From Alteromonas aestuariivivens (lineage in GTDB: Bacteria > Pseudomonadota > Gammaproteobacteria > Enterobacterales > Alteromonadaceae): a stretch of DNA of 64,000 bases. Both the position numbers and the translations under genes were made by a program. The notes below the pieces were generated by a model. The model was not told where the DNA came from and did no database searches. It saw only the letters and a program-made list of their open reading frames with translations. This document shows, in pieces, positions 44,834 to 54,874 of the stretch; the first letter of the stretch is position 1; every line of letters starts with the position of its first letter. The DNA lies in the NCBI RefSeq assembly GCF_003367475.1, contig NZ_QRHA01000004.1:289205-353204 (forward strand). The letters are read 5' to 3'.

Positions 44834-46210
44834 TTACCTCCACTGGAATTCAGGGCTCATTAACAGCAGGGCCAATCCCTGCTCCCGGCTTTCTGCGCGC
44901 AAGACACTTTGATAGGTGCTCTGGCTGAGGCTGCCAGCGAACGCATCCTGCATCAGAGCCTCGGTATTGATACGCTTGAAACGCGCCGCAACAAGATTGG
45001 CCCAGTCTGCGCGCGTCATCAGTGCCGTGGGGCTCAACCAGGTTTGATTTTCATCACTGAATCCGGCGGGTGAACCCGCGCTAAAAGGTTGCTGACCGAG
45101 ATCAGTCAGGATCCCGGTCAGATTCTTTCTACCGTAAATATTATCGGCACTGAGTAATCTTACGGTCGAAATCAGAAACTCTCTTGGGGTCTTGAATTTG
45201 GTTCGGGCAGGCAATTGCCACAGTTCATCAGAGCTCAACAGGGCGCTCATCACAGTGTGCAAATTACCCTGGCTGGTTAGCCAGCTTTGGGTGAGGGTGT
45301 TTAGCAGCTCAGGATAAGCTAGTTCACCAACAAAATGATGGATTAACTTTTTGCAGATAAACTCGGCAGTTTTGGGGTGACCGGCGAGGTCTTTCAACAT
45401 ATGCTCAGCCTGCTGCACGCCTTTTTGCGTGTAGCGTTGCCCAAGCAGCGTGCGCGCTCCGGGCTCATGGCCTACGGCACGAAATACAAAGCCGTTTTCC
45501 TCTGCATTCAGCGATTTTTGCACGCTCCAGCCGGTCAGTGCTTTGGCTAATTCGATTACGTCCTGCTGGCTGTAGCCACCATCCACCCCCAGGGTGTGCA
45601 GTTCCAGAATTTCTCGGGCCAGATTCTCATTTAACCCCTTACCCTTGTTCTTCCCTAACCGGGAGTTTTCGCCAAACGAATTTTCATTGTTCAGATAGAT
45701 AAGCATGGCCGGATGCTGGCTGACAGCCAGCAACATATCCGCAAAATTGCCAAGCAGATTGGGGGCGATAGCCTCTCTTTCCAGCGTTGATGCCAGCCCC
45801 GCCATAACCCGCCCCTGCGCAGATACACTGAAGTGATTGGAGAAAAAGTCCAACAGGCGAAAAACGATACTTTGCTCACTGTTGATGGCGGCCCTGAGCG
45901 TATCTTCAGATAGCACGCGCAGAGTTTTTCTGGCCTGCGAGGCTATTTTTTCATCCAGCGGTTGCCCATCTTTCTTGGCTTGTTTGTTGGCCTGGTTGTA
46001 ATGCGTAACATCGGCCAATACCTGCTTGGAACCCGGCAATTCACTAGAAAAGATTGGCGTTGTCAGGCAATCAATACACCATTGTTTGGGGTCAGATGCG
46101 GCCAGCTGCAGTTCGCCTGGCTTGCCTCCGTATCCCAGATGGTTAACGGCAATGCAGGCCGCACTTAAAGGCTTCGCAGAGGTACCCGATCTGCTCATAT
46201 GCCAATCCAT
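44834..46210 (-). CDS. DUF1800 family protein
   Basis: A 458-residue DUF1800 protein. The family core NENLAREILELHTLGVDGGYS, then VIELAKALTGWSV, is at about residues 205-240, and LLDFFSNHFSVSAQGRV lies near residue 120. C-terminal QPFSAGSPAGF matches the usual QP-x-x-P-P-x-V-x-GW-like region. It lies upstream of DUF1501 in a two-gene operon. It has no clear signal peptide from this start, although family members often act with an exported DUF1501 partner. Function is unknown. Confidence 0.87.
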   Translation of the reverse strand: MDWHMSRSGTSAKPLSAACIAVNHLGYGGKPGELQLAASDPKQWCIDCLTTPIFSSELPGSKQVLADVTHYNQANKQAKKDGQPLDEKIASQARKTLRVLSEDTLRAAINSEQSIVFRLLDFFSNHFSVSAQGRVMAGLASTLEREAIAPNLLGNFADMLLAVSQHPAMLIYLNNENSFGENSRLGKNKGKGLNENLAREILELHTLGVDGGYSQQDVIELAKALTGWSVQKSLNAEENGFVFRAVGHEPGARTLLGQRYTQKGVQQAEHMLKDLAGHPKTAEFICKKLIHHFVGELAYPELLNTLTQSWLTSQGNLHTVMSALLSSDELWQLPARTKFKTPREFLISTVRLLSADNIYGRKNLTGILTDLGQQPFSAGSPAGFSDENQTWLSPTALMTRADWANLVAARFKRINTEALMQDAFAGSLSQSTYQSVLRAESREQGLALLLMSPEFQWR

Positions 46211-46379
46211 TGTTTTCAGTTTTGGATATTTTCACTGTACTCGGCCATTCGGACCCGGCCAATCGGATTTACAATTTATTTACAATGACATCAAACCAAA
46301 AGCCCTATGCATGCTACGATCTCAAAGTCTCTTTCACACTTTGCTTTGTGCCTGAACACATAAAAAATATCTGGCAACC

Positions 46380-46571
46380 TCATCGGTCGCTAAATATCTC
46401 TTCAATTTGCAATTGAAATAATCGAGCAAACTTAAACGCCAGCGGCAGAGATGGGTCGTACTTCCCGGTTTCAATGGCGTTGATAGTTTGCCGGGACACT
46501 TCCAGGGCTGATGCCAAGTCAGCCTGGGTCCAGTCTCGCTCTGCACGCAATACTTTCAAACGATTATTCAT
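46380..46571 (-). CDS. Small XRE-type HTH regulator
   Basis: A 63-residue Cro/C1-type protein with HTH segments DWTQADLASALEVSRQTINA and ETGKYDPSLPLAFKFARLF. The ATG at 46571 overlaps the stop of the membrane gene by ATGA, and an AGGCGG stretch precedes it. Such HTH/small-membrane-protein pairs are widespread; the HTH protein probably represses its own operon and the membrane protein may sense or sequester. No target site could be identified. Confidence 0.85.
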   Translation of the reverse strand: MNNRLKVLRAERDWTQADLASALEVSRQTINAIETGKYDPSLPLAFKFARLFQLQIEEIFSDR

Positions 46572-46948
46572 TGGTACCGCCTGCTGCCAATTAACACTAA
46601 CACCACATAGCATACGGCCATAACCATCACGAGAATACTAATTTGAGCGGGACCATCAATTAATCGCAGGTTGTCAGCCATGTCATAACCAATACCGGCC
46701 ACTAAACCAACGCCTAGGGTGCCCGTCATGGCATCCAGTTGAATTTTGCGCTGAAGCTCGTCAAGGTTTTGTAAATAGGCGCGATTAACCAGAATGAGTT
46801 TAACTCCGCTGCCGACATAAACCAGCATCACCCAAACGGTAATGACCGGATGATAGTCCCACCAATATTGGGCCCCAAAAGTAACCAGCGCAACGCAGAC
46901 TAACCAAACGCCCGTCCAAATTGCCAATCGTAATGTCATTGCATTCAT
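46568..46948 (-). CDS. Small membrane protein paired with an HTH regulator
   Basis: A 126-residue protein with four hydrophobic segments (around residues 8-26, 33-52, 78-90 and 101-120) and a charged middle (LDELQRKIQLDAM). It precedes the HTH gene and overlaps it by four bases, the usual layout of this conserved but uncharacterised pair. No signal peptide beyond the first membrane segment is visible. Confidence 0.8.
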   Translation of the reverse strand: MNAMTLRLAIWTGVWLVCVALVTFGAQYWWDYHPVITVWVMLVYVGSGVKLILVNRAYLQNLDELQRKIQLDAMTGTLGVGLVAGIGYDMADNLRLIDGPAQISILVMVMAVCYVVLVLIGSRRYQ

Positions 46949-47054
46949 AATGCCCCCAAATGAAAAGCAAGATTGTCATTAAGTAAAACACACTTTACAA
47001 AAATAATCTTAAGTTTCTTTCGGCAGAAGTCAAGTTTATTTGACATTGCGAGCA

Positions 47055-47082
47055 TAAAAAACGGCCACTATTTGTGACCGTT
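47055..47082 (-). terminator. Rho-independent terminator of glmS
   Basis: Read on the minus strand, AACGGTCAC, loop AAATA, GTGGCCGTT forms a 9-bp stem with one G-T pair, followed by Ts (six Ts in a row counting the last two of the stem). It starts 54 bases after the glmS stop. Confidence 0.8.
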
Positions 47083-47135
47083 ACTTTTACGAATATTCTA
47101 TCAATAGCGAAGTTATGAATTCGCTGTTCGAGTAT

Positions 47136-48968
47136 TTATTCCACCGTTACCGATTTGGCCAGGTTGCGCGGCTGGTCCACGTCGGTACCCTTGATCAGAG
47201 CCACGTAGTAGGACAGCAACTGCAACGGGATGGTGTAAATAATGGGGGCGATGGGGCCCTCGCAATGAGGCACATTGATCACCCGCATGGTCTCATCGCT
47301 GGCAAAATGGGCGTCTTTGTCGGCGAACACGTACATGATACCGCCACGGGCACGCACTTCTTCCACGTTCGATTTGAGCTTTTCCAGCAATTCGTTATTT
47401 GGGGCCACCACAATCACCGGCATTTCTTCGTCAATGAGTGCCAGCGGGCCATGCTTGAGTTCCCCCGACGCGTACGCCTCGGCGTGAATATAAGAGATCT
47501 CTTTGAGTTTCAGCGCCCCTTCCATAGCTATTGGGTACTGATCGCCACGGCCCAAAAACAGGCTGTGATGCTTGTCGGCAAATTCTTCCGCCAAATCCTC
47601 TATGCCCTGGGTTATGGCCAGCGTTTCTTCCAGCTTGGCCGGAAGGCTGTTAAGCGCAGCTACAATCGCCTGGGTTTGTTCTGCTTCCATGCCGTTACAC
47701 TCGCCCAATGCCAGGGTAAGCATCAAAAACGCGGTAAGCTGAGTGGTAAACGCCTTGGTAGAAGCCACACCAATTTCGGCACCGGCCCGGGTCATAAACG
47801 CCAGGTCCGATTCACGCACCAGCGATGAACCGGGAACGTTGCAAATGGTCAGGCTGGCCATGTATCCCAATTCTTTCGCCAGCCTCAGCGCCGCCAGCGT
47901 ATCAGCAGTTTCGCCAGACTGGGAAATGGTGACAAGCAGGCTGTTGTCGTGCACTACCGATTTGCGATAGCGAAACTCAGAGGCAATCTCTACGTTACAG
48001 GATACATTGGCAAACTGCTCCAGCCAGTAACGGGCGGTCATTCCAGCGTGGTAGCTGGTTCCACAGGCGATAATCTGCACATGCTGGACCTTCGCGAATA
48101 TCTCCTGTGCCCCTTCGCCAAAGATGCCCGGCAATACACCGTGTTCACCCAGACGGTTCTGTAACGCATTGCGCACAACCGTAGGCTGCTCATGAATTTC
48201 CTTGAGCATATAGTGACGGTAGCCGCCTTTGTCGCCAGCATCGTGTTCGATGTTGGATTCAATCACTTCGCGTTCAACCGGATTGCCGTTGACGTCAAAA
48301 ATTTTCACCGTACGGCGGGTAATCTCTGCCACATCGCCTTCTTCCAGGAAAATAAACCGTCGGGTTACCGGCAACAGCGCCATCTGATCAGAAGCGATGA
48401 AGTTTTCCCCCAATCCCAGGCCAATCACCAGCGGGCTGCCACTGCGGGCTACCACTACCCGGGTAGGGTCTTCTTTGTCCATGATCACCGTACCGTAAGC
48501 GCCGTGGAACTGGGCTACCGCACTTTGCACTGCCTCCAGCAGGCTGCCACCTTTCTGCAGTTCAGCGTGCACGGTATGGGCAATGGTTTCGGTGTCGGTG
48601 TCGCTGGTGAAGGTATAGCCCTGTGCAGCCAGCTTTTCTTTCAGACTCAGGTAATTTTCAATAATGCCATTGTGCACAACCGCGATGCGGTCGCTGGAAA
48701 AATGCGGGTGGGCATTGGCTTCGGTTACGCCGCCGTGGGTTGCCCAACGGGTATGGGCAATACCGGTCGAACCCAGCGCGGGTTTGTCACCAATGGCATC
48801 CACCAGCTCTTGCACTTTACCGGTACGGCGAATTCGGGTCAGGGTACCATCGGGTTGCAGCAGCGCCACACCGGCAGAGTCGTACCCCCTGTATTCCAGG
48901 CGTTTCAGGCCTTCCAGCAAAATCTCCACCACATTACGTTCGGCTACCGCGCCTACAATCCCGCACAT
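47136..48968 (-). CDS. glmS: Glutamine-fructose-6-phosphate aminotransferase (isomerizing)
   Basis: A 610-residue GlmS. The N-terminal glutaminase begins [12 protein letters not shown] with the catalytic Cys2, and two SIS sugar-isomerase domains follow ([15 protein letters not shown] and [15 protein letters not shown] near residues 300-360, then [20 protein letters not shown]). The C-terminus [12 protein letters not shown] carries the usual active-site lysine. It makes glucosamine-6-phosphate, the first step to UDP-GlcNAc for wall and LPS. It follows the DeoR-type regulator by two bases with a GGAG site eight bases before its ATG. Confidence 0.96.
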   Translation of the reverse strand: MCGIVGAVAERNVVEILLEGLKRLEYRGYDSAGVALLQPDGTLTRIRRTGKVQELVDAIGDKPALGSTGIAHTRWATHGGVTEANAHPHFSSDRIAVVHNGIIENYLSLKEKLAAQGYTFTSDTDTETIAHTVHAELQKGGSLLEAVQSAVAQFHGAYGTVIMDKEDPTRVVVARSGSPLVIGLGLGENFIASDQMALLPVTRRFIFLEEGDVAEITRRTVKIFDVNGNPVEREVIESNIEHDAGDKGGYRHYMLKEIHEQPTVVRNALQNRLGEHGVLPGIFGEGAQEIFAKVQHVQIIACGTSYHAGMTARYWLEQFANVSCNVEIASEFRYRKSVVHDNSLLVTISQSGETADTLAALRLAKELGYMASLTICNVPGSSLVRESDLAFMTRAGAEIGVASTKAFTTQLTAFLMLTLALGECNGMEAEQTQAIVAALNSLPAKLEETLAITQGIEDLAEEFADKHHSLFLGRGDQYPIAMEGALKLKEISYIHAEAYASGELKHGPLALIDEEMPVIVVAPNNELLEKLKSNVEEVRARGGIMYVFADKDAHFASDETMRVINVPHCEGPIAPIIYTIPLQLLSYYVALIKGTDVDQPRNLAKSVTVE

Positions 48969-48970
48969 GT

Positions 48971-49741
48971 TTATTCTCCGTCTGATGCTGCCTGCATCAC
49001 AGTCACGCCCTGTTGCTCAATGTGGTGTCTGTGTTCAGCACTTAAGTTGTGATCGGTAACCAGAATATCGATTGCCGACCAGGGTAATTCAAGATTTGGC
49101 ATCTTTTGATGCAGTTTGGCGGACTCAGCCATCACCACGACACGCGCTGCAGCCCGTGCCATGGCTTGGGAGAGCCCGGTTAATTCGTTCAGTGTGGTGG
49201 TGCCGCGCTGGATGTCCAACCCGGAAGCCCCCACAAAGGCCCAGTCAAAGCTGTAGGCCTCAATCATTTTTTCAGCCATTTTGCCCTGGAACGACTGTGA
49301 AGTCGGGTCCCAGGTGCCACCGGTCATAAGCACCGTTGGTTCGTTTTCGGCTGCCGTCAGCGCCTGCGCCGCCCCCAGGGCATTAGTCATTACCACCAGT
49401 TTTTGGTGGTTTGTAAGGTAAGGCAACAATGCGGTGGTGGTACTGCCACAGTCGAGCACCAGATGATGACCGTTCTGAACCAGTGAAGCGGCCAGCCGGC
49501 CAATGGCCTGTTTTTGCGATGAAAGTCTGGGAGTGGGGCGATTGTCAGAGAAAGGAATGGGCGCTGCACCACCAAATTCACGCACCAAACGCCCCTGCTG
49601 GGCCAGTTGGGCCAGATCCTTGCGAATGGTCACCGCCGAAGTACCAAAATGTTCAACCAGGAATTCAACCGGCACATGGCCGTTCTCGTTAACCCAGGCT
49701 ACGATGGCATCGCGACGTTGTTGCGTATTGCGCTTTTGCAT
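48971..49741 (-). CDS. DeoR-family regulator (GlmR type)
   Basis: A 256-residue DeoR-type repressor with an N-terminal HTH ([40 protein letters not shown]) and a sugar-phosphate-sensing domain ([28 protein letters not shown]). In Pseudomonas the same place between glmU and glmS is held by glmR, a regulator of glucosamine synthesis, so that role is likely here. It is immediately upstream of glmS. The usual ligand for the family is a phosphorylated sugar; glucosamine-6-phosphate is the natural guess. Confidence 0.85.
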   Translation of the reverse strand: MQKRNTQQRRDAIVAWVNENGHVPVEFLVEHFGTSAVTIRKDLAQLAQQGRLVREFGGAAPIPFSDNRPTPRLSSQKQAIGRLAASLVQNGHHLVLDCGSTTTALLPYLTNHQKLVVMTNALGAAQALTAAENEPTVLMTGGTWDPTSQSFQGKMAEKMIEAYSFDWAFVGASGLDIQRGTTTLNELTGLSQAMARAAARVVVMAESAKLHQKMPNLELPWSAIDILVTDHNLSAEHRHHIEQQGVTVMQAASDGE

Positions 49742-49816
49742 CTCAAAACTTAAAAATTACAAAACGAAAGAAATATAACGACATTAACTTACTAATAGCA
49801 AGTTAATTTGAAACAT

Positions 49817-50845
49817 TCAGGCAGAAAAACGCAACGTACGGCCCAATGACGATGACTCACCCGCCAGTTCCAGAACCCGTATAACGTCCACTACCGTAGC
49901 CGCATCGGCGGGCAACGGGCCATCTGACAGCAGCGCGCCAGCCAACTGTTGATAGAACGTCAGATATTCGCCTTTTTGCGTTGGCACTGGGTCACAGCCC
50001 TGTTGCGTACACAGCAAACCCTGTTCGCTTTCGTCATCATGGGCCCATTTTGGATCCGAAAAGCTCATGTGCGATTTAAGCTGCTGTTCCTGTGGGTCGA
50101 GGCCGTACTTTCGGTAATTACCTTCAATGCCCTGAACATCAAAACGAAGTGTATTACCAGCCTGAAACGGAGAACTTCCCAACACCGCAATGAAATCGGA
50201 GTAGAACAGGGTCATTTCGAAGCTGTCATCGCTTTGGCCACGATCACGCAGGATCAGGGTATGAGCGCAAATTCTTTCCGGCAACCCAAACAATTGCAGG
50301 CATTGGTCCACCAGATGCGGGCCCAGGTCCCAGAATATACCACTACCAGGGCCGGCATTTTCCCGCCAGCGGTCTCTCGGTAGCGGTCGAAAGCGGTCAA
50401 ACCGGCTTTCGAAACGTTTCAGGCGCCCCAGACGGCCGTGATCCAGCAAAGCTTTAACCGTCAGAAAATCACCATCGAAGCGCCGATTCTGGTAAACACA
50501 CAGCTTCCTGCCAACCTGCTGGGCCAGCTTAGTCAGAAACAGCGCATCCCCGCTTGAGAGTGTAAATGGCTTTTCCACCAGCACATGGCAACCAGCCTCC
50601 AGGCATTGGCGCGCCTGCGAATAGTGCATGACATTGGGCGTGGTGATCACCACCAAATCGGGCTTAAGCTGTGTCAGTGCCACGCCTAAGTCCTGCCAGA
50701 CCGGGCAGTTGGGTGCCGCCAGCTGAACCTTGTCTTCATCGGAAGACACCACACCGGCCAGTGAGAGCTCCTGCGAATGCTGAATAAAAGGCAGGTGGAA
50801 GGTAGTTGCTGCGTAACCGAACCCAACAATGAGGGTTTTGATCAT
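49817..50845 (-). CDS. Gfo/Idh/MocA-family oxidoreductase
   Basis: A 342-residue NAD(P)-dependent oxidoreductase. The Rossmann start is KTLIVGFGYAATTFHLPFI, followed by VVITTPNVMHYSQA and the conserved CHVLVEKPFTLS with the catalytic lysine, and a C-terminal domain with FWDLGPHLVDQCL. It resembles YdgJ/YhhX-type enzymes acting on inositols or sugars. The ATG at 50845 has GGAGG upstream; a longer frame exists. It lies between glmU and the regulator, where pseudomonads have no such gene, so it may have been inserted into the amino-sugar region. Confidence 0.85.
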   Translation of the reverse strand: MIKTLIVGFGYAATTFHLPFIQHSQELSLAGVVSSDEDKVQLAAPNCPVWQDLGVALTQLKPDLVVITTPNVMHYSQARQCLEAGCHVLVEKPFTLSSGDALFLTKLAQQVGRKLCVYQNRRFDGDFLTVKALLDHGRLGRLKRFESRFDRFRPLPRDRWRENAGPGSGIFWDLGPHLVDQCLQLFGLPERICAHTLILRDRGQSDDSFEMTLFYSDFIAVLGSSPFQAGNTLRFDVQGIEGNYRKYGLDPQEQQLKSHMSFSDPKWAHDDESEQGLLCTQQGCDPVPTQKGEYLTFYQQLAGALLSDGPLPADAATVVDVIRVLELAGESSSLGRTLRFSA

Positions 50846-50969
50846 AATGCCTCCGCAAAAATCGGCGGTATGAATGGTTGGCGGGTGCGCAGGCACCCAG
50901 CCGGGAGATTAGAAGCTGAAGAGTGGTGCAGGCGGGTTTACAGCAACCCTCAACAGCGCTTAGAAGAGT

Positions 50970-52331
50970 TTAGTCTTTTTTGGTCGGTCTGGGCCAATTG
51001 GGAATAACTCGCTGCTTGCTGCGGGCAATGGCCAAAGCGTTGTCATCAACTCGAGAGGTGATCACTGACCCAGCCCCAACGGTGGCACCGGCTCCTATTT
51101 CGACCGGGGCTACCAGCGCAGAATTGGAGCCGATAAAGGCATTTTCACCAATGCGGGTTTTGGATTTATTCACACCATCGTAATTGCAGGTAATTGTGCC
51201 GGCACCAATGTTGGCATTGGCACCAATTTCCGCGTCACCCAGGTAAGTCAGGTGGTTGGCCTTCGCCCCCTCACCCAGCACGGCTTTCTTCATCTCAACG
51301 AAATTGCCCACCTTGGACTTCTGTTCCATCACCGCACCAGGGCGAAGGCGCGCGAACGGGCCCACTGTACAGTGCTCACCCACTTTGGCCTGTTCGATGA
51401 TGGAGTTAGCTTCAATCACCGCGTTGTCTGCTATTTCGCAGTCAATCAAAACGCAATTTGGCCCAATCGAAACCCCGTTGCCCAGCTTCACTTTGCCCTG
51501 AATGACCGCATTCACATCAATAAACACATCTTCACCGGTTGTAAGCTCACCTCGAAGATCGAAGCGGGCCGGGTCGGCCAGAGTGGCCCCACCAAGCATC
51601 GCCGCTTCGGCCTGGCGACGCTGAAGCGCACGTTCCAGATTTGCCAGCTGAACCCGGTTGTTGACCCCCTCCACTTCAACCGCAGAGTCCGGATGCGCAG
51701 CACGGATGGTTTTTCCCTCGGTCGCTGCCATCGCTATCACGTCGGTGAGGTAATACTCGCCCTGCGCATTGTCATTACTGAGTGCCCCCAGCCAGCGCTT
51801 TAAATCTGCGCCTTTCATGATCATCATACCGGTGTTGATTTCACGAATGGCTCGCTGCGCCTGGGTTGCATCTTTATGCTCAACAATGGCGGTAATGTTT
51901 TCGCCTTCGCGGATGATACGGCCCATGCCGGTTGGGTCGTCCAGCTCTACCGTCAACAAGGCCAGATCGCAGTGGGCTTTTACGTCAACCAGGCGCTCCA
52001 GAGTTTCCTGCTGAATAAGTGGCGCGTCGCCGACCAGAATCAGCACATCTTCGTCATCTTTCAGATAAGGGGCAGCCTGCTGCACGGCGTGGCCGGTACC
52101 AAGCTGTTCTTCCTGCAGACACCAGTTCAGCGATGTACCGTGCAAAGTGGCTTGCAGCTGTTCGCGCCCATGACCATACACCAAGTGAATCTGGCTGGCC
52201 GCCATGGCCTCAACCGTATTTATAATTCGCTGCGCCATTGGTACACCACCGACTTTGTGCAGTACTTTTGGCAAGGCAGATTTCATGCGGGTGCCTTTAC
52301 CGGCGGCTAAGATGACAACTGAAAACGTCAT
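50970..52331 (-). CDS. glmU: Bifunctional UDP-N-acetylglucosamine pyrophosphorylase / glucosamine-1-phosphate N-acetyltransferase
   Basis: A 453-residue GlmU. The N-terminal uridyltransferase has [20 protein letters not shown] and LVGDAPLIQ; the C-terminal half is a left-handed beta-helix of hexapeptide repeats with [20 protein letters not shown] and [20 protein letters not shown] holding the acetyltransferase site. It makes UDP-GlcNAc from GlcN-1-P. It heads the minus-strand amino-sugar run, divergent from the GGDEF gene. In many relatives ATP-synthase genes precede glmU, which is not the case here. Confidence 0.96.
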   Translation of the reverse strand: MTFSVVILAAGKGTRMKSALPKVLHKVGGVPMAQRIINTVEAMAASQIHLVYGHGREQLQATLHGTSLNWCLQEEQLGTGHAVQQAAPYLKDDEDVLILVGDAPLIQQETLERLVDVKAHCDLALLTVELDDPTGMGRIIREGENITAIVEHKDATQAQRAIREINTGMMIMKGADLKRWLGALSNDNAQGEYYLTDVIAMAATEGKTIRAAHPDSAVEVEGVNNRVQLANLERALQRRQAEAAMLGGATLADPARFDLRGELTTGEDVFIDVNAVIQGKVKLGNGVSIGPNCVLIDCEIADNAVIEANSIIEQAKVGEHCTVGPFARLRPGAVMEQKSKVGNFVEMKKAVLGEGAKANHLTYLGDAEIGANANIGAGTITCNYDGVNKSKTRIGENAFIGSNSALVAPVEIGAGATVGAGSVITSRVDDNALAIARSKQRVIPNWPRPTKKD

Positions 52332-52469
52332 GTCGGGTCCCTGCTTTAATGCGTTTAAAAGGAGTTTGGTGGCATAGTGTAACCAAGGTCAGAGGACAAG
52401 TCAGCGGGCCAGTCGGATTAATTAAAAAAGATCCCCCTGTGCCAAACTCAAACGCTAGCGGTTGGGTAA

Positions 52470-53963
52470 GTGAGCAGGTATACTCTTTTGCACTGGAAAG
52501 AAAAAATTTTAAAATTCAATGCCAAGGAGCGTGCACATTTCGTGAATGTCTTTCGGACCCTTCACAGAAGTTTCCTCATATTATTTGCTGTCGTTGTCAT
52601 TGCAATCGTTACTCTGGTGCATTTTAGTATTTCCAAGATTGTTGCTGAACAAAGCCGTGCACAACAGCAATCCCTTTCTCCGGCGATCGCTCTTATTGTT
52701 GAGCAATTGCTAAAGCCGCTGCATACCTCTGAGGCACTGGGAAAGTCAAAGGAACTGGTTGAATTGATGGACAATGAAAACATCGATGAGACTGAGGTAT
52801 TCAGCACTCTGGCCAGGCTCAACCGGGAATTCAACCTGTATTTTTTCATTGCCAGCGAGAAAAGCCGCACCCAGTACAATTCAGATGGCAGCCAGATTGA
52901 ACTCAATCCACAACAAGTCAACTGGTACTTCAAATACCGGGACACTGATGCCAACACCATTGCCGACATTGGCAAATGGGAAGACACCCACTTTTACATC
53001 GACATTAAAATTTACAACGAAAACAACGAATTTCTGGGCTTTTTTGGCATAGGTAAAAGCCTGCAAAGCTTCCTGAGCGTTTTCGATTCCTACAAACAGC
53101 AGTACGGGTACGATTTTATCTTTGTTGACGAGGCAGGCGACATCATGCTGTCTTCCGAAGCCAATCTGCTGGCAGATTATTCTGATTTTACCAATCTGTC
53201 GGAACTGCCCTGGTTTGCCAGCCTGCCAGAAGAAGTGAAGAATCAACGGGCTCTGAACAACCGCCTGATCACCATCAATCAGCAGGATTATCTGGTGGCC
53301 GAAGTTAAACTCAGCCAGTTCAAGTGGACAGTTTTTCTGTTAACCCCGCTCGACCAGCGCCAGGCCGACATTTCCCGGGCATTCATATTCAGCGTGGTAA
53401 CATTGCTGGTTGTGGTGTTTGGTTTGTTCCTGCTGATCTACAACCTGCTGTATTATTTCCGTCGCGACATGCAACCGGAAGTGATTGTGCGGGTGGCCAA
53501 CCGGCTGCCGGACAGAAACAACCTCGCCAGACATTACGAAGAACTGCTTTGTGAGTATCAGTCGTTGAGCGTCATTCTGGTGGACATTGACAACTTTTCG
53601 ACCATCAACGATACCTACGGCCGCAACGTAGGGGATGAAGTACTCGACAGCATTTCTTCGTATCTGGCGAGCAATTTGCGTGAGAAGGACCTATTAGGCC
53701 GGTGGAGCAGCGAAGAATTTATCATTCTTTTGCCTGACACCGGCCCCCATGAGGCGTTCGACATTGCTCAAAACCTGCGACATGGATTCGGCAGCCTGCC
53801 TGCGTTAAAAAGCCAGCCCCATTTGCAGCTGACCGGGTCATTTGGAGTTTCTTTCACTGCCAGCCCAAGGCCAATGAACGAAGTCACTGCGCACGCCGAA
53901 GATGCCCTTTACCAGGCTCGTCGGGATGGGTGCAATCTGGTTAGGCTCCAATTGATTGAGTGA
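52470..53963 (+). CDS. Membrane GGDEF-domain protein with degenerate SSEEF site
   Basis: A 497-residue protein with two membrane segments (about residues 33-55 and 307-330) around a dCache-like periplasmic domain of some 250 residues, then a C-terminal GGDEF domain from about residue 345. The domain keeps VILVDIDNFSTINDTYGRNVGDEVL, but the active-site loop reads RWSSEEF instead of GG(D/E)EF, so cyclase activity is doubtful. The inhibitory RxxD site is intact, as REKD five residues before SSEEF, which suggests the domain may bind c-di-GMP as a receptor. The GTG start has no good ribosome site and could lie a little downstream. Confidence 0.82.
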   Translation: MSRYTLLHWKEKILKFNAKERAHFVNVFRTLHRSFLILFAVVVIAIVTLVHFSISKIVAEQSRAQQQSLSPAIALIVEQLLKPLHTSEALGKSKELVELMDNENIDETEVFSTLARLNREFNLYFFIASEKSRTQYNSDGSQIELNPQQVNWYFKYRDTDANTIADIGKWEDTHFYIDIKIYNENNEFLGFFGIGKSLQSFLSVFDSYKQQYGYDFIFVDEAGDIMLSSEANLLADYSDFTNLSELPWFASLPEEVKNQRALNNRLITINQQDYLVAEVKLSQFKWTVFLLTPLDQRQADISRAFIFSVVTLLVVVFGLFLLIYNLLYYFRRDMQPEVIVRVANRLPDRNNLARHYEELLCEYQSLSVILVDIDNFSTINDTYGRNVGDEVLDSISSYLASNLREKDLLGRWSSEEFIILLPDTGPHEAFDIAQNLRHGFGSLPALKSQPHLQLTGSFGVSFTASPRPMNEVTAHAEDALYQARRDGCNLVRLQLIE

Positions 53964-53986
53964 CGACAGCCGCTCAGTTGAAACCG

Positions 53987-54874
53987 CTAAACCGCGCTAG
54001 GCCGGTTTCGCCGTAAACGCCCCACCACACCCGTGGTGAGGGCCACCCCAAGCAAGATCAACCCGCCACCAAAGATCGCTGTCAGCGATAATCGCTCACC
54101 CAGGAATATCAACCCCCAGAGAATACCAAACAGCGGAACCAGGTAAGCGACTGTGATAGCTTTGGCGGGCCCAAGATTGGCGATCAAATTGAAATACAGA
54201 ATGTACGCTATGCCGGTTCCGGCCACCGCCAGTGCAATGGCATTCAACCAGGCTGCCGACGAGGGCTGAACGGTCGGCCATGTCGCCAGGGCCACCGGAG
54301 CCAGAACAACAGACGCCATCAACTGACTTCCTGTCGCCACCGCGATTGGCTTCACGCCCTGCAGATACCGTTTCATCATACTCGCCGCAAGGCCATAGCA
54401 GGCAGTCGCCAGCAATGCGGTTAATATGGGAAGAAAACTGACTTCACCGCTGCCCACCTTTTGTTGGCTGATAAGTGCCACACCGATAAAACCAATCACC
54501 AGCCCCACAACTGCGCTGCGAGTGAGTTTGTCTCTCAACCACAAATAGGCCACCACAGCACCAAACATGGGAGCAGTGCCATTCAAAATGGCGTTAACCC
54601 CCGCCTCCAGATGCAGTGAACTGTAATTGAACAGCGAGAATGGCAAAGCGGTATTTACCAGTCCAATTAACGCTATGGCCAGCCAGTTGTTGCGAAAATC
54701 AGGCCATGCCCTGGCGGCAAACAGGAACGGCAGCAGCACCAGACAGGCCAATACCGTGCGCACTTCCACCAGCGCATAAATGCCGAACTCAGGGGCAGCA
54801 ACACGCATAAACAGAAATGAGCCCCCCCAAATTGCGCCCAGTATCAGCAATGCACCTAAATCTCTAATCGGCAT
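53987..54874 (-). CDS. EamA/DMT-family transporter
   Basis: A 295-residue membrane protein with about ten hydrophobic segments in two EamA repeats. The start LGALLILGAIWGGSFLFMRVAAPE and the second-repeat PLFGILWGLIFLGERLSLTA are characteristic. These carriers export or import small metabolites, often amino acids or nucleosides; the substrate is unknown. Its ATG directly follows the ogt stop, so it is the third gene of an alkylation-repair operon, although a functional link is not obvious. Confidence 0.87.
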   Translation of the reverse strand: MPIRDLGALLILGAIWGGSFLFMRVAAPEFGIYALVEVRTVLACLVLLPFLFAARAWPDFRNNWLAIALIGLVNTALPFSLFNYSSLHLEAGVNAILNGTAPMFGAVVAYLWLRDKLTRSAVVGLVIGFIGVALISQQKVGSGEVSFLPILTALLATACYGLAASMMKRYLQGVKPIAVATGSQLMASVVLAPVALATWPTVQPSSAAWLNAIALAVAGTGIAYILYFNLIANLGPAKAITVAYLVPLFGILWGLIFLGERLSLTAIFGGGLILLGVALTTGVVGRLRRNRPSAV

